Source of the DNA: Edolisoma coerulescens
Taxonomy: Eukaryota > Chordata > Aves > Passeriformes > Campephagidae
Length of the DNA stretch: 64,000 nucleotides
NCBI GenBank assembly: GCA_013397115.1
Contig: VWZW01002576.1
Coordinates: 1,442,195 to 1,506,194 of the forward strand
Direction of reading: 5' to 3'
Below are positions 51,190 to 63,580 of this stretch, piece by piece; the stretch's first letter is position 1, and the number at the start of each line of letters is the position of its first letter. The position numbers were made by a program, and so were the translations under genes. Below the pieces are notes generated by a model. The model saw only the letters and a list, made by a program, of their open reading frames with translations, made no database searches and was not told where the DNA came from.

Positions 51190-51905
51190 TTAGATGCTGC
51201 TGAGCCTGCAAGGGCCTCAAGGTGGCAAATGCCACACATCTCATGTCACCAGCACACTCCAGCAGTCCCATCACATGCTCCTGCTCCTGGAGGGGGTCTC
51301 TCACATCTGCTTGAGCTTTGGGAATGCTGAAGGCATTTTCTTTTCAGTCTCAAGTATCAGGGGTGGGCCCTGTTACACTCACCGCTGCTGCCTCCTATTT
51401 TATTGTTTCCCCTGCTGGGTTATGATGGCTTGGAAAGAGCTGCTCGGTGGAAGAAGACAGCATTGCTGCAGGGGGTTTGTGTGTGAGGGCATGGGAGCTT
51501 ACCAAGTGATGCTCATGAGGGGAGCAACACTTGATTTTTCCAGCTGTGCCTGTGCTGTTGGATTCTGAGCCACGAGCAAGCTCAAACACGATTTATGCCG
51601 GGTGTCCACACTGCCACTTCTAAAACATCAGTGGCTTGTGATGTCAAGGCATCCTGGAAGGAGCCTGGGCTGAGGCCTCTGCTGAACACCGGGAAGCCCA
51701 AAATTGCTGTGTGGCAGTGAGAGGGATCACAGCAGACCCGGCCACAGGCACTGTGAGGTGGGACTCCATGACTGGTGGGGAGTGCCTGGGGTAGCCCTGC
51801 CCCAGCCCCTCCTCTTGCTGTCTTTGAAAGCTCAGCTGAAGCCAGAAACTGGGTCTTGCCCATGCCTGAGCAGCCCAGAAGGAAAGGCAGTTCGGGCTTA
51901 AGTTC
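51190..51905. other. GC-richer island of unknown nature
   Basis: This roughly 700-bp block is visibly richer in G and C than its flanks and lacks long A or T runs. It holds a 124-codon plus frame (51194-51568) and overlapping minus frames of 110 and 126 codons (51582-51914 and 51644-52024). Long frames on both strands are expected when composition lowers stop-codon frequency. The peptides show no recognised domain. A decayed repeat or a non-coding regulatory element is as likely as a gene. Confidence 0.4.
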
Positions 51906-54900
51906 AAAATGCATTTTGGGAGAATCTTACCAAGTTTTTTGCTTTGAAAGAGGAGAGTTAAGAAGACACAGCTAGATAGAAGCCAAAAAAAAAAATTAAA
52001 AAAAAATAAAATTGTGACACACATGAACAGAGCAGTGTGGTTTGAGTTTAGAAGTTAATATGGGACAGACAAAGTGAGAGCTCCGGCTAAGCTGCACTCA
52101 GGGTGCAGACACTGCTTGCTTAGGCTCAGCTTGGAGGTTTATTAAACACTAATGCAGAAATAGGGCTGTTTTAGTCTTCAAGGCTAACTGCATATTTAGA
52201 ACTCCAACCTAACTTTGAAAATGCAACTCCCTACAACCAGTTGTACTTTACATATCAATAACACCTGCAAGCATTTCAAGTAACAGGTCGGAAGTAGCTT
52301 TCTTCATTAGCTCTGAAGATAGTCAAATGGCATTCATCATATAAATTATTCAAGATTCTGGTTGTCAAATTTCTGCATGGTCTTCATGCAATTTTTTAAT
52401 TCTTGATGGGCCAGCTCTAGCCAGTTTGGTGGCCCAGCTTTTCAGGAGTATTGAGAGAGAGCAGCTCTGTGCAAACATCCGTGGCCATCGTAACCATTCA
52501 GTTTACAGCCAGCCAGCACCTGTGAAAGCTGCAGATTAAAGACAATCTGTTCTTGCATAGCTGGAACAGCAGGAATTGACTCCATAGGTGGCTGAGCAGC
52601 TCTGAGCAATACTAAACTGTAATGAATTTGTTTTGCTGAGAAGAGGTGAAGGCTCAGAGCTACATCTACACCGGGCATCCATGGAGCAGAATCTTGTGGG
52701 AATACCACGGACTACCCAGAGACAGAGTGGGATTAGTGTGTGTTTGCTTCTTTAGTACTGCCCCTTTATCACACAAAAACAGTTATTATTTGGGCTGGTT
52801 TGGGAATACACTGTGTGCATTTTCCATAAGTATTTTCTGTGAATTGGCTTTTGTGAAGTCCAGATACTTTTTTACTAAACCCTTTTGAATACGAAATGCT
52901 TTACAAGTGTCTTTCTTTTTCTTGCCTTGCACAACCACTAGTTTTAAATTTTGGGCTTTTTCTGGTGGGATGATTACATTTCATAGAATTTCTGCAAGAT
53001 TATTTTCTCCATTAGCTGTACGAGAAGAAATAGCACTGTAGTTTTTAAATGAGATAATTTGAACTTTCCGCGCACTTTACGTTCAACTTAATATTTTCTT
53101 TAATGATATTAAATATAAACAATAGCTAAAACATAATTTTATTAAATTTTAGGGGTTTTAATTTTTTTCTTCCTCTTTTTGGGGGTTTTAGTTGGTTAGG
53201 CAAGTATATTTTCAACTCTATGAACTGAGCTGAAAAGGAAAAATACCATCTCCCTTTGGAAAAAGAGATAACTGATTATTCCTCCTGCAAAGGCTGGGGC
53301 AACAGCAGAGAAAAACTGGACCCTTGTGGCTTAAAGTCATTGCGGCCTCAGGGGCAGGAGAAGCTGGGGACAACAGCTCTATCCCCACCATTTGCAGAGA
53401 GAGCAGTGAGCAAAGTCTCCCAAAATCTAGCAGTGTCTCCTACATTTCAGGTGCAAAGGAACAAATGCTCCCCCTAAAGGGATCCCTTTGGTTCAAAAAA
53501 AAATTTGGATGTATTTTGAGAACCTCTTAACAGCTAAAATTAAAATTAACAGGATAAGGGTTTGTCCTGTTATATGATTTCTAGCAGCTTTATAACAAGC
53601 CTCTTAGAAACTGTACATGAAAAAGACCCAGGCAGTCTACAAGTTAATTAAACTTTGCTCTAGATTCTAACTTAACAGAGAAATAAGCTGATAGATTTTT
53701 TCTAATTAAACATAATTTTCACATTTTACTTATGCAAACCACATTATCATATGTAAGCAGCTGAGACTTCTTCCTTAGCTCAAAATATTAAAATTTGAAG
53801 TGTAGCAGCGCTTTAACTTAGTAAGGCAAAATCCCAATCCAGTCATAGATTTATGTTAATAATTAAGAAATTCCAGGCATTTAACATAATTAGGAGTCCA
53901 ATACAGCAAAAGCTTTAGTGTTTTAAGAATGTTTAGAAGGCAAGTGACTATGTTATTCTTCCATAAATAATTTAACACTACATCATGGGTTTTTTCCTAA
54001 CATTATAATTTTCTAAATAAAAGAAAATAATTTGTAAGGATTTATATAGGGCATGTATATGATGCTAGTTTTATCAATCTGATTCAGCTTATTTAACACT
54101 TGTGCTATTATGTAGCTATGGCCATAAGAAAGTCTAACTAGCATTTTTTCTGCTGGGTTTTTTTCCACTTAATTATCTTGTACTTCAGTGCAGAGAAAAA
54201 GAAAGGTGTCTCCATAAAGCAGACATTGCAAATAGATTATGGGGAAGTAATGCAAAACCTCTTTATAGCCAGATTTTATTCAGTGCTAATCAAAAAGAGA
54301 TTGTGTGGAAAGAGTGTTCTTTAATTCCCTATAACTAGTGGACTTAGTTTCATTCTGATTTTGGTGTAAATGGTAAGTTGTTGGCTTTTTTCCCATTGGA
54401 AAAAACAGGTGCAAATGAACAGAGAGAAATCAGCTGCCAGTAAAACTGGTATTTCGAAGAAGAGAAAAACCCAGTATGTTTAGTAGATCATCATGAGAAT
54501 TCAGAGCTCTCCATTAGGCAGGTTCCACTAATCATCACCATTTGTAAAACTCTGAGCAGAAGTTCACCAGAAAGCAGATATTAGTGCCTTTGCCGGGCAG
54601 CTTTATCTTTGCACTCCTGACCTCAGGCTAGGCAAGTAATTGGAGGATGAACAGAAAAGCAGCAAGAAACTTTGGTTCACAATGAATGCCTCAAAGTTTT
54701 TCTCTTACAAGTGTGGCCTCAGCACATATTTGCATATCCCACCCTTTAGCAGAGTAACCCCACTCAGCTCCCGTCCTTAACAACTCCAGAGCCCGTGGCT
54801 TGAACCCTGCTGTCAGTGGGTAGTGCCTGCAGGGAGCTGAGCACGAGGACAGTGTGTTCTCCTCCACCTGCGTTGCTAAGCAGATGGGTTGCTTTATTTC

Positions 54901-56768
54901 CTACCAGTTGGCACAAAGAATTCTTGCAGCCTCTGGGTAAGGCAGCGTTCACTTTCAAGCTCGGCAATGCCTGCAGTATCCCCAGTTCTAGAGGAGGAAA
55001 GTAGGATCCACAATCAGTAATACCTGAGATGGGTGAACATGGCAACCAACCCTTATCTTGCTAAAATGAGTGCTGAAATAAACCTGGGGCTGCTAGATGG
55101 ATGTGTTGCAGCTGGAGATACAGAGAGCTGCAGTAATTCGGGTAGATGGTGAACTGTGGGGCTTTTCAGTTCATCTCCACACATGGTAGGTAATTACTTC
55201 ATTCCCAATCTTTGTTCAGATAGCCACTGTGGGAATCAATAGTGAGCCTAGCCCCCAGGTGAAGTGTGTTCACCTTTAAAACATATTTTAAACGCAGCGG
55301 CTGCAAAGTGCTTCAGTGCACAATAACATTTTCCCTGGGTGTCAAAATCAAGTGACTGAAAAGCAGGATAGGCATTGCCAAGGACAAAGGTAACGTTATA
55401 TTACTTACATTTCTGGCATGTTGCCATTATTTCATTTGCAGCATTAAGAGGAGTAGAGCTATATCTCTGCATGTTTAAATGCAGAACACGTTGAAATGCA
55501 GGCTAAAGAGAGCTACTCTATGCTTGTTAAATATAACTGGGGTTTTGAAACATATTTATTGTGAAATGTGAGAGAACATTATTAAAAGTACCCATTTGTA
55601 TGCCATGGGTAATTAACAATAATTATCTTCTTCGTGGTCAGTTGAAATATAGCTGACATAAAGAAGAAATTTCACACACATTTAAATTAAAAGTGAATTA
55701 AAACACATTTTGAAAATGACCCAGTCTGAAATATAGCTATATCTGTCAATAAATACCAAGCTTTGCCTAAGTTATCTAGGCTTAAGGAGATCCTACCTGT
55801 TCAATAAATGCTTGGTTTAATAACAATAGCTAAAAAACACAAACCCTAGAGTGTCATACTAGGGAAACACAGTTCTGCTGACCAAAAAACAGCATCTGTG
55901 AGACCTTCATGATGTAACCCAATTTTATTCTATTTGAGAAAGGGCCTCAGCAGTTTAAAAAAAAACCCAGTCATGGAACAAACCTAATGCATGACTCAGG
56001 AGTCTTCGTGAGAGCTTAATTCTCACTGTTTCACATAAATGCTGGCTCCTCTCATGCTTGGACAATGGTGCTTGGTATCAACAGTGGAGAGAGGTAGTTT
56101 TGTTCCCCTGCTAGGTCTTTGTGGTCCATGTTTCCAGCTTCCAAGCAAATTAATTAGGATAAAAAGGTTTTTTGCCACTTCATCTTCCAAGGTCTTGGGA
56201 TTCGTCAGGTTGCTGAGACCTCCCATTCATGTGTCTGATCCAAGTATGCCGGTTTCTCCGGGTTCCATGAGGACAGGGAAACAGGAACTGACTTAGATAC
56301 TGCCTTGGCCTTTACCCAGGGACATGGGTAGAGTGGTTGTTGTGATTCTGATGGGATACCAGCTAATTGCTCAAAGTCTACTGAATCTGAATTGGAGTTG
56401 TCAGAATCTGTCTCCTAGTGAGTGAAATTTTAAGTAGAATGTATTTTCTTTTATGTTTTAGCACCTTCTGAGTCAGGATGGTTCAGTAATGATATGTGGA
56501 AATGCTCAATTCTAAAAGATCTAAAACCAAAACTGATTTACTGAACTATCCATTTTCCCATCTCTGATTAAGGGAACACATCCAATTACATAAGTATATT
56601 ATTAATGTTCATGTGTAGTGTAGTAGAATTAAAATTGCAATGCCTCCCAATCACAGTCTAAACCGTGCAGTAATCAAGCATGAATTTAGCAAGTTCATTT
56701 TTCCATTATGCTGTTTTCAACACAAAGTTACCATATTAGCATATGGTACCATAACATTGCAGCTCAAA
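51906..56768. other. AT-rich stretch without recognised genes
   Basis: It contains an A-rich tract at about 51985-52010. Two overlapping plus frames at 53256-53530 end near a CAG|GTGCAA donor-like site at about 53450 but lack a clear acceptor. The rest is AT-rich unique-looking DNA. Confidence 0.45.
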
Positions 56769-56968
56769 CTAGAAGAAAGAAATTCTTAACTGTGAGGGTG
56801 ATGAAACATTGGCACAGGTTGCACGGGGAGGTTGTGGATGCCCCGTCCCTGGAAACATTTGAAGTCAGGCTGGGCTGGGCTGTGAACAACATGATCTGGT
56901 AGAAGATGTCCCTCCTCATTGCAAGGGGTTGGGACTATGGAGCTCACCTTTGAGATGCCATGATTCCT
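56769..56968 (+). mobile_element. CR1 LINE, 5'-truncated 3' end
   Basis: CR1 blocks are clear: AAGAAATTCTTAACTGTGAG, GGCACAGGTTGCACGGGGAG, GTTGTGGATGCCCCGTCCCT, GGCTGGGCTGGGCTGTGAAC, and a decayed end after GGGGTTGGGACTATGG. The terminal 8-bp units are not recognisable. The short plus frame 56708-56902 is an artefact of the repeat. Confidence 0.9.
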
Positions 56969-57699
56969 GCTTGGGACTGCACTTAACCTTAATCTGTTTT
57001 AAAATGGAAGATAACAGAATGTGATTGAAAGTCCCTAGATGGTAACATTTGCTGAAATGAGGAGTAGAAGCAGCATATTTAAAAAGCTTGCTATTTTAAA
57101 CTTTTAATATTTCTAATTATCTCTCCCTCTTGACTCTTGCCCCAATAGATCATATTGAAACAGGAGTAACCTTGTGCCACTGTACTGAGTTCAAATCGAC
57201 AGCACAGTGTCCAGGAGACCAACTCTGCTAAATTAAAGTTACTCTTTTAAGTATGTGCTGTTGTATTTAAACATCAAATTAGAGAGGAGAGAGAAAAGTG
57301 AGTTTGGGGTTTGTCTTTTTTCTCTGTGTTTCTGTGTGGCAAAGAAAAATCCTTTGTAAAATGATGCACTGAAAATAGCAAAAATTCTTAAAAGGTTTGT
57401 CTTTGGAAAAAAACAAATAGTATCCTTTGCAGTGTGCCAAGGTTTAAAAGCAATTATTTCTCATTATATAACTTCCTTTTTTTCCCTATTGTTCATAACT
57501 CGATCCACCTTCTTTTTTACTTCAGTGATTTAGTTAAAAATAGGCAAAACTGTGCAAATAATCCATCCTCTGTCTGTCATTCATGCTTTTATGGTATGCA
57601 TTGCATCGGTAATTTCAGATGCTGTAAAATTTTTGGGTTTAGCTAAGATTAACTACACTTCAAAATACTTTCAATGCTAATAATACAGACTGTCCTTAC
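56969..57699. other. AT-rich stretch, presumptive intron downstream of the 57.8-kb exon
   Basis: No gene or repeat was recognised. If the minus-strand exon at 57700-57870 is real, this is the start of its following intron, opening with GTAAGG at 57694-57699. Confidence 0.4.
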
Positions 57700-57870
57700 A
57701 TAAGCAATCTCCTCATTTGTGAGAGTTGGTGGTTTTTTTGCAATTTTGTGGTAATAAAGTCTGTTTTCCTCTGAATCACTTGCACTTGCATTATGCCACC
57801 ACTGAAGAGTATTTTCCTTAGCAGCAACCACACACAAAGGAGAGGTATGGTCATAATTCAGAAGAGATAC
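57700..57870 (-). CDS. Best candidate internal coding exon (57 codons, phase 0-0), unrecognised protein
   Basis: On the minus strand, TTTCTTGCCTCTTATACAG forms a strong acceptor and GCTTAT|GTAAGG a good donor. Between them are exactly 171 bp that translate without a stop as 57 whole codons. The peptide opens VSLLNYDHTSPLCVVAAKEN, continues with TLQWWHNASASDSEENRLYY, and ends with an Lys/Pro-rich stretch and TNEEIAY. The Leu/Val-rich start followed by a Trp pair could be a beta-strand unit such as a WD-type blade, but this is only a guess; HNAS also fits an N-glycosylation sequon. Codon use looks like normal vertebrate coding sequence. The outgoing phase 0 matches the incoming phase of the candidate exon at 42590. 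I do not recognise the family. Confidence 0.5.
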
Positions 57871-60800
57871 CTGTATAAGAGGCAAGAAATATTACCCCCA
57901 AATAAAATCTTTGGCTATAATCCAGTGCAAAGCAAAGCCTGCAATGCTTTATTTAAAAGGAAAAAGAAAAAAATCAAATAAACAAACAAAAAGAAAAAAA
58001 CCCTAAACATTAAAAGAATTATAGTTTTATTTAATGGACTAAATTCACTCTACTGAAAAGAAAACCCCACCAAAATCTCTGTTTTTACTTCTACATTGTG
58101 CTACTAGACCATGACTGTTCCCTTGGAGTTTCTTGTCTATGTCACTTGCTAATGTTGGTTTAAAAAAACCCAAACACAGGCAGGTGCTAAACTATTAAAT
58201 ACTAAGTGAAGACATGCCAGATTGCATAACTAATGGCAATATAAATTGAAAATAATAAGTTAGGAAATGTAATTTTATATTTTAAGCCTTTGAAAAAGCA
58301 GACTTTGACTTACTAAACACTAATGAGTACTTATGGACTCATATATTGTTCAGTATTTTTACAACCATGAATATGCATCATGAACTACATAGAAGATCTT
58401 ATGAGTATTTTATTGGAAAAGAGTAGCTAGACATTAAAACTTCTGTATATAAAAAGAAATATTTTTTTTTACCTTTTCCTTATCATTAAACCCACAGTAA
58501 TGTCCCATATTTTTATAGAATAAGGCGAAACAGTTCAAGCAACACAAAAACTGTCTGCAGTTTTTCATATGATTTTCTGAAATTAACTTTTCAAGGTTTT
58601 AAAGTTGTTTGGGTTGGCTTGTCTGTTTTCAGAGGAAGCAGGCAGGACTGTCCTGCTCCTGAGATGTGATGGCAATTGTTCTCCACTCTGACTGTGAGCC
58701 CAAACCATCTTCACTGTGGCAGTGGGATCTCCTCCCATTCCTGGGTCACTGGAGCAGCTGCTGCCTGAACCCCCTCTAGGACCTGTAACTCTGAACATAT
58801 CATGCCTTATCTGACCTTTTTAAAATTAATCCTTCTATGTCAGATGTCTCTAGTAGTCGTGCTGTACTTGGAGATACTCTGGTAAGGGCTGGAGATGCTC
58901 ACCAAATTATGAACTGGAACTCCAAGCTCCTGCAGGAAAGCCATGAGCCCAAAATAGATAAAGCGTGATTTTTATTCCACACCAGCTGCTACTAAGAATT
59001 ATATTGTAGAGGAAAAAAAGATGGGGGAAGCAGCATAAATGGGTACTCCCCATTTGCTCCATCAGTAACCAAGAATTCTTGCATTTACTGCAAGGACAAG
59101 TGGAATTTAGTAGTTGGAAATAAGCAGCTGTACGAGTGGCAAAGTAGGACATGGTTGCCATTGATTCTTATTGTGAGGTAGTGGTGATGTAGAAAATGCC
59201 TAGGTGTGGTTTTGGGGTTGGTTTTTATTTCTTTAGAGGAAATTTTGACAAATAGGAAAAGACCAGAAAACCTAAGAGTTTAGGGATTTTTTATATCTTC
59301 CAAGAAGATCCCAAAATTTTCATTAGGTTCTGTCATTTCTTCAAAAATGTTTGTTTGCTTGAAATTACTTTTACGCAACTGATGCAAATTACAGAAAGAA
59401 TAATTTTTAATAAGTTTCTGTGAAATCAGTGTAACACAGTGAATCTTGTGCCTCAACTTCTCAGCAGGTCTGAAAAACTCTTCTCTGACTTCAAGTAATA
59501 GGATCCAGTATAATTTATATCAGTGAAAACAGGCAGATTTATACCATTCAGAAAAACCTGTGATCCTGAAATAGAGATCAAATAGGTGTATGATATATAA
59601 CTGATAACTGGAGCAATGTAAATTCTCAGTACATGGTTGTGACAGTGGATTGTTTTAGCTTTCTCAGTAAACTCTTGTGGGGTTTTATTTTAAGATCATA
59701 TTAGCACTTCTAATAGTTTCTGAAGGAACAAATGATGAAGTAAGTAATGTTTGGGTTTTGACCCGCTATGTCAGAGACTATCAAGAAAGAATTATGTCTA
59801 AATTTGGCCATGATTAATGAATAAAAAATGATAAAGGAGGTAGTAGGATCAGTCACCACAAAGACAACAGTTAAGGTATTGTCTCAAATGCATAGGCCTG
59901 AATACCTGAACAAGAATTTATAAATTCAGGCAAGATAGCCTATCAATGTCTCTTTAATTTATTTTGTTACATGATTTTGTATGTGTTTGTTAGCATTATC
60001 TGGACATGTTGTGGTGAGTTTTCAAGCTCTGCTTAACAATGAATTGATGATTTTTTATTAATCATTCCAGAAAACAAGAACCCCAATCCCCAAGTACAGG
60101 AATTACATGGGGAATGAGAATTATTAAATTATTTGCTCCTACTTTTGTGTTTTTCATTGCAGGATTACTATTTGTCAGAGCTACATAAAGAAAATTATAG
60201 AAAAGTTGAGTTTGTAGACACTCATGAATGTTCATTTGAAAACTGATGTGTGGGCTTTGGTATAGGGATACCAAAACCTTAATTCACACATTTCTTCAGT
60301 CCTGATGGGTGCAGACAAAACCTGACTCATCAGACTGAAATACTGGCACTGTAGGAAAACACAATTTATCCACTTGAGTGTGTACTGGGTAGTTTTGCTG
60401 CTGTAAATCCCTTTGTCCTATGGGATTACCCTAATAGAAATGGAATAATCTTTCCTCCTTGAATATGAAAACTGCAAAACCTGTCACCAGAACGGACTGA
60501 TAATATGATTTCCTGAAGAATTCATTGCAGAATAGGTGGAGAAATATATCTATATATGCTCTAACTACAAGTAAGGAAGCTGTTTTTCAGCAAGATAAAC
60601 CACAGGTTCTCCTGTGACATGGTATCTGTATAGAAATCACATGTTGGTTTAAGTTTGATAGAGCCTGTCCAGGAAGTTAGGTTGTTTAGTGCCTTTAAAT
60701 GCCCTTTAGAGGTTAATTACTGTACTGAATAGAAGCTTGTAGAAGTTTTATCATTTGACCTTTTTTCCCTGTTTCTTGCTCTACGCCCAGCCTCCAACCC

Positions 60801-63212
60801 CCCCACCGCCCAAAAAAAAAGATGAAGTTTTTTACTACTTTGAAGAGATTTGACAAGAGATAAAAAGTCTGCAGGATAATTAAATTTTCACGCACTTAAA
60901 AAAAAAAAAAAAGAAAAGATAACAATCAAGGAGGAAAGTGAGTTTTAAATATTCACTTTGGATTCTTTTTGGTTGTTTTTTTGGGTGGTTTTGTTTGTTT
61001 TTTTTTTTTTTTTCCAAACAGGGTGGTCTGCAAATAGCTGCTCAAATTCTGCACGGGAGAAGAGTATATACATGTAAAGGTCATAGAAAGCCTTAGGATA
61101 GTTCAGGTAAGTAGTCAAACAGCTAGGAGACAGGCCTGTAGGAATCAGGAACTCAGGTGCTCAAAAAGCTGCTTGTTATCCACTTTTCATTGTTTAAGCC
61201 CAAGAATGGGCTTCTCAAGCAGATGCTGCGTCGCTTCAGGGTTTCACCGGGTCTGTGACAATGTCAAGCACATTTTAATGTTGTGCTGGGTTAACTGTTC
61301 TGCTCATGCAGCCCTCCTGCTGAGCAGCCCTTGTTCAGATGTGCTTCTGAAATTGTGGTATGTTTTCAGCTGTGAAGAAAACCCACGGGTCTCAGGGGAG
61401 GTTACTATGGATTTTGTAACATTGCATTTCCTCACTTTATGGACAGGCTTCATTCTGGCAATAATTCCAATTTGGTTTTTAAAAATAATTACTGAATTTC
61501 ACCTTTCTTTTTTAACTTTCTGCAAGTATCCGGGACATGTATGTATTAAAAATTAAGATCAAAATTAATTTCATTGCTTTTTTTTCATAGGGGAAGATAT
61601 TTCGGGATTCATTTTGAGCAGCTCCAGGATAAAAACAAGTTAGTAGCTCAGACTTTTCCCTTTTCACTCTTCTTGCAAAGGCATCTGCAAGAATCTTAAT
61701 GATAATCTCACCAATATCTATATCTGGCCTGTTCTTTCATGGGTGATAATTACAGAAGTAATGGAAAAGAAATAGTAGAAACAGATGAACAGGCATCAAC
61801 TTGGATGGCACTGCTGGCAAAGTAGCAAGGCAATTTTCAGAATCTGAAGAGAAAAGTGCATCTACTTAATGAGGGCCAGAACTATGCAGAGCCAATTAAG
61901 TGAAGATGAGCACAAAAGAAGAAGGTAATAGTGAATTTACAGAGATTCCCTGCATGTTTTGGGGCTTGCTCCTTGCTTTTTTTTTTGCTTGCTTTTTTTT
62001 TCTGAGTACATCCTCCATAGCCCTTGGCAAGTGTAAGCAGGGATTTGCTGTGTAATGAATAAGATTACTGAGTGCCCACGGTGTGCTGGGGGCTGTGCAG
62101 TCAGCCCAGTAAATATGGGATCTGTTTGCAGGCATGTAAAGCAAAACACTGGGCATGGGGGACACTAACCTGTTTTTAGTGTTCCTCAGGCTTTGCGTAC
62201 ATTTCCTACCAAATGAATCAGAGATTTCTGTTCCAGCAGCCTGCACAGCCAGGGACAGGCAACATATTCTGTGCAGAACAACTTGGAGAATCTCAGCTCC
62301 TGGTTTGTGACCTACTTGTATTTAAAATGAGACTCAGATGGATGTGCTTTCCCCACGTATACCTATGCTATGAAGAGATACTCTCAAATTTAACTTCTCT
62401 AAATGTCATGCAAATTCAGTGCGTTTTAACTTTCGCAGTCTGGAATAGAAGTGCTATGCTTTAAACACACATTTTGCATAACAATATTAAGTTCCATATA
62501 TTATCTTAAAATGCAAAATGTATAAATCTACATGGCTGCAAGAGCATAAGCAGAGCATATTACTCTGTGAAAATGGAAGCATAGTCCCAGCAGCGTGCAG
62601 CATCTGTATATTAATCAAGCCCACCGATAGCTTTGTTTCAGGAAAAAGATGTTCAAATTAAATTTTTTTTTGCTTTAATTTATGAAGTACGAGGATATAT
62701 TAAGCAGTAACACACTCCGAGAGAGAGTATTTAACACGTGAAGAGGTTCACATTTTTATCCTACTAGGCTAAAAGAAAAGCCATAAAATTTTCAAATTTA
62801 TAATGCTGCAGCAGAGATAAACTCCCGAAATCATAATTTAGCTGTTTCTCTGTCAGTCAAAAAAAGCAGTTACAGTTCAGTAATCAGATCTTTGTTATTA
62901 ATTTTTCCCTCTAAAAAAATGAAAACCTCAAAGTTTTCTTCACTGAGCAGACAAATTTCCATTAGTGCAAAGAAAGACTCAGAGGACAGAGAGATGTACT
63001 GACTGTGCAACATCTTCTCATGCCTCTATCCAGTGTGGAATTGGGCAGGGCCAGAGGAGGCTCCTCAGTGGTGCTGAGAAAAGCAGCAAAGCAATTATTT
63101 TATTAAAGGAAGAACTATTCTTCACCTCACCTTTGTCCCCTTCCCTCCCCACTGCCTCCAAAGGCAATAGGATTTGCCAAAGAACATGATGGCTGCTGCC
63201 ATAAATGTGTAA
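57871..63212. other. AT-rich stretch without recognised genes
   Basis: A-rich patches lie near 57955-58005 and 60780-60825, an A15 run at 60898-60912 and a T/G-rich tract at about 60965-61016. The segment 62360-62900 is unique-looking, with many ATTA/TAAT words and few repeats. Frames of 116-127 codons at 61173-61556 (plus) and 61896-62246 (minus) have no recognised domain. Confidence 0.4.
61022..61106 (+). other. Candidate non-coding exon between strong splice sites
   Basis: A T-rich low-complexity tract ends TTTTTTTTCCAAACAG at 61021 and works as an acceptor. At 61106/61107 lies a perfect donor, GTTCAG|GTAAGT. The 85 bp between them contain a stop in all three frames; the longest frame runs 24 codons to a TAG just before the donor. 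If spliced it would be a non-coding RNA exon, a UTR exon or a poison exon. The acceptor tract is also simply a low-complexity repeat, so chance is a real alternative. Confidence 0.22.
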
Positions 63213-63580
63213 GTGAAGAGATGTGGGGTTGTTCAGCCTGGAAAAACTGGCCTTCCTGTACCTAAAGGGGTCCTACAAAAATGCGGGAGAGGAACTTTTC
63301 ACAGGGGCATGTAGTGGTAGAACAGGGTGGTTGGCTTTAAAAAGAAAGAGGGTAGATTTAGATTAGATAGTAGGAGGAAATTCTTTACTGTGATGGTGGT
63401 GAGAGACCAGCACAGGCTGTCCAGAGATGTTGTGGGTGCTCCATCTCTGGAAGTGTTCAAGGCCAGGATGGATTTGGCTCTGAGCAGCCTGATCTAATTA
63501 AAGATGTTCCTATCCATGGAAGGCTGCCTGGAGCTAAGTGGTATTTGTGGTCCTATCCAACCCAAACCATTTCATGAATA
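63213..63580 (+). mobile_element. CR1 LINE 3' end, longest copy in the window
   Basis: About 370 bp are recognisable: GGGGTTGTTCAGCCTGGAAA, CCTGTACCTAAAGGGGTCCT, a GGGGCATGTAGTGGTAGAAC block, AGGGTAGATTTAGATTAGAT, AGGAGGAAATTCTTTACTGT, GTTCAAGGCCAGGATGGATT and the terminal CCAACCCAAACCATTTCATG. Relative to the usual CR1 order there is a deletion of roughly 25-30 bp after GCCTGGAAAA. It is a typical 5'-truncated insertion. Confidence 0.93.
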
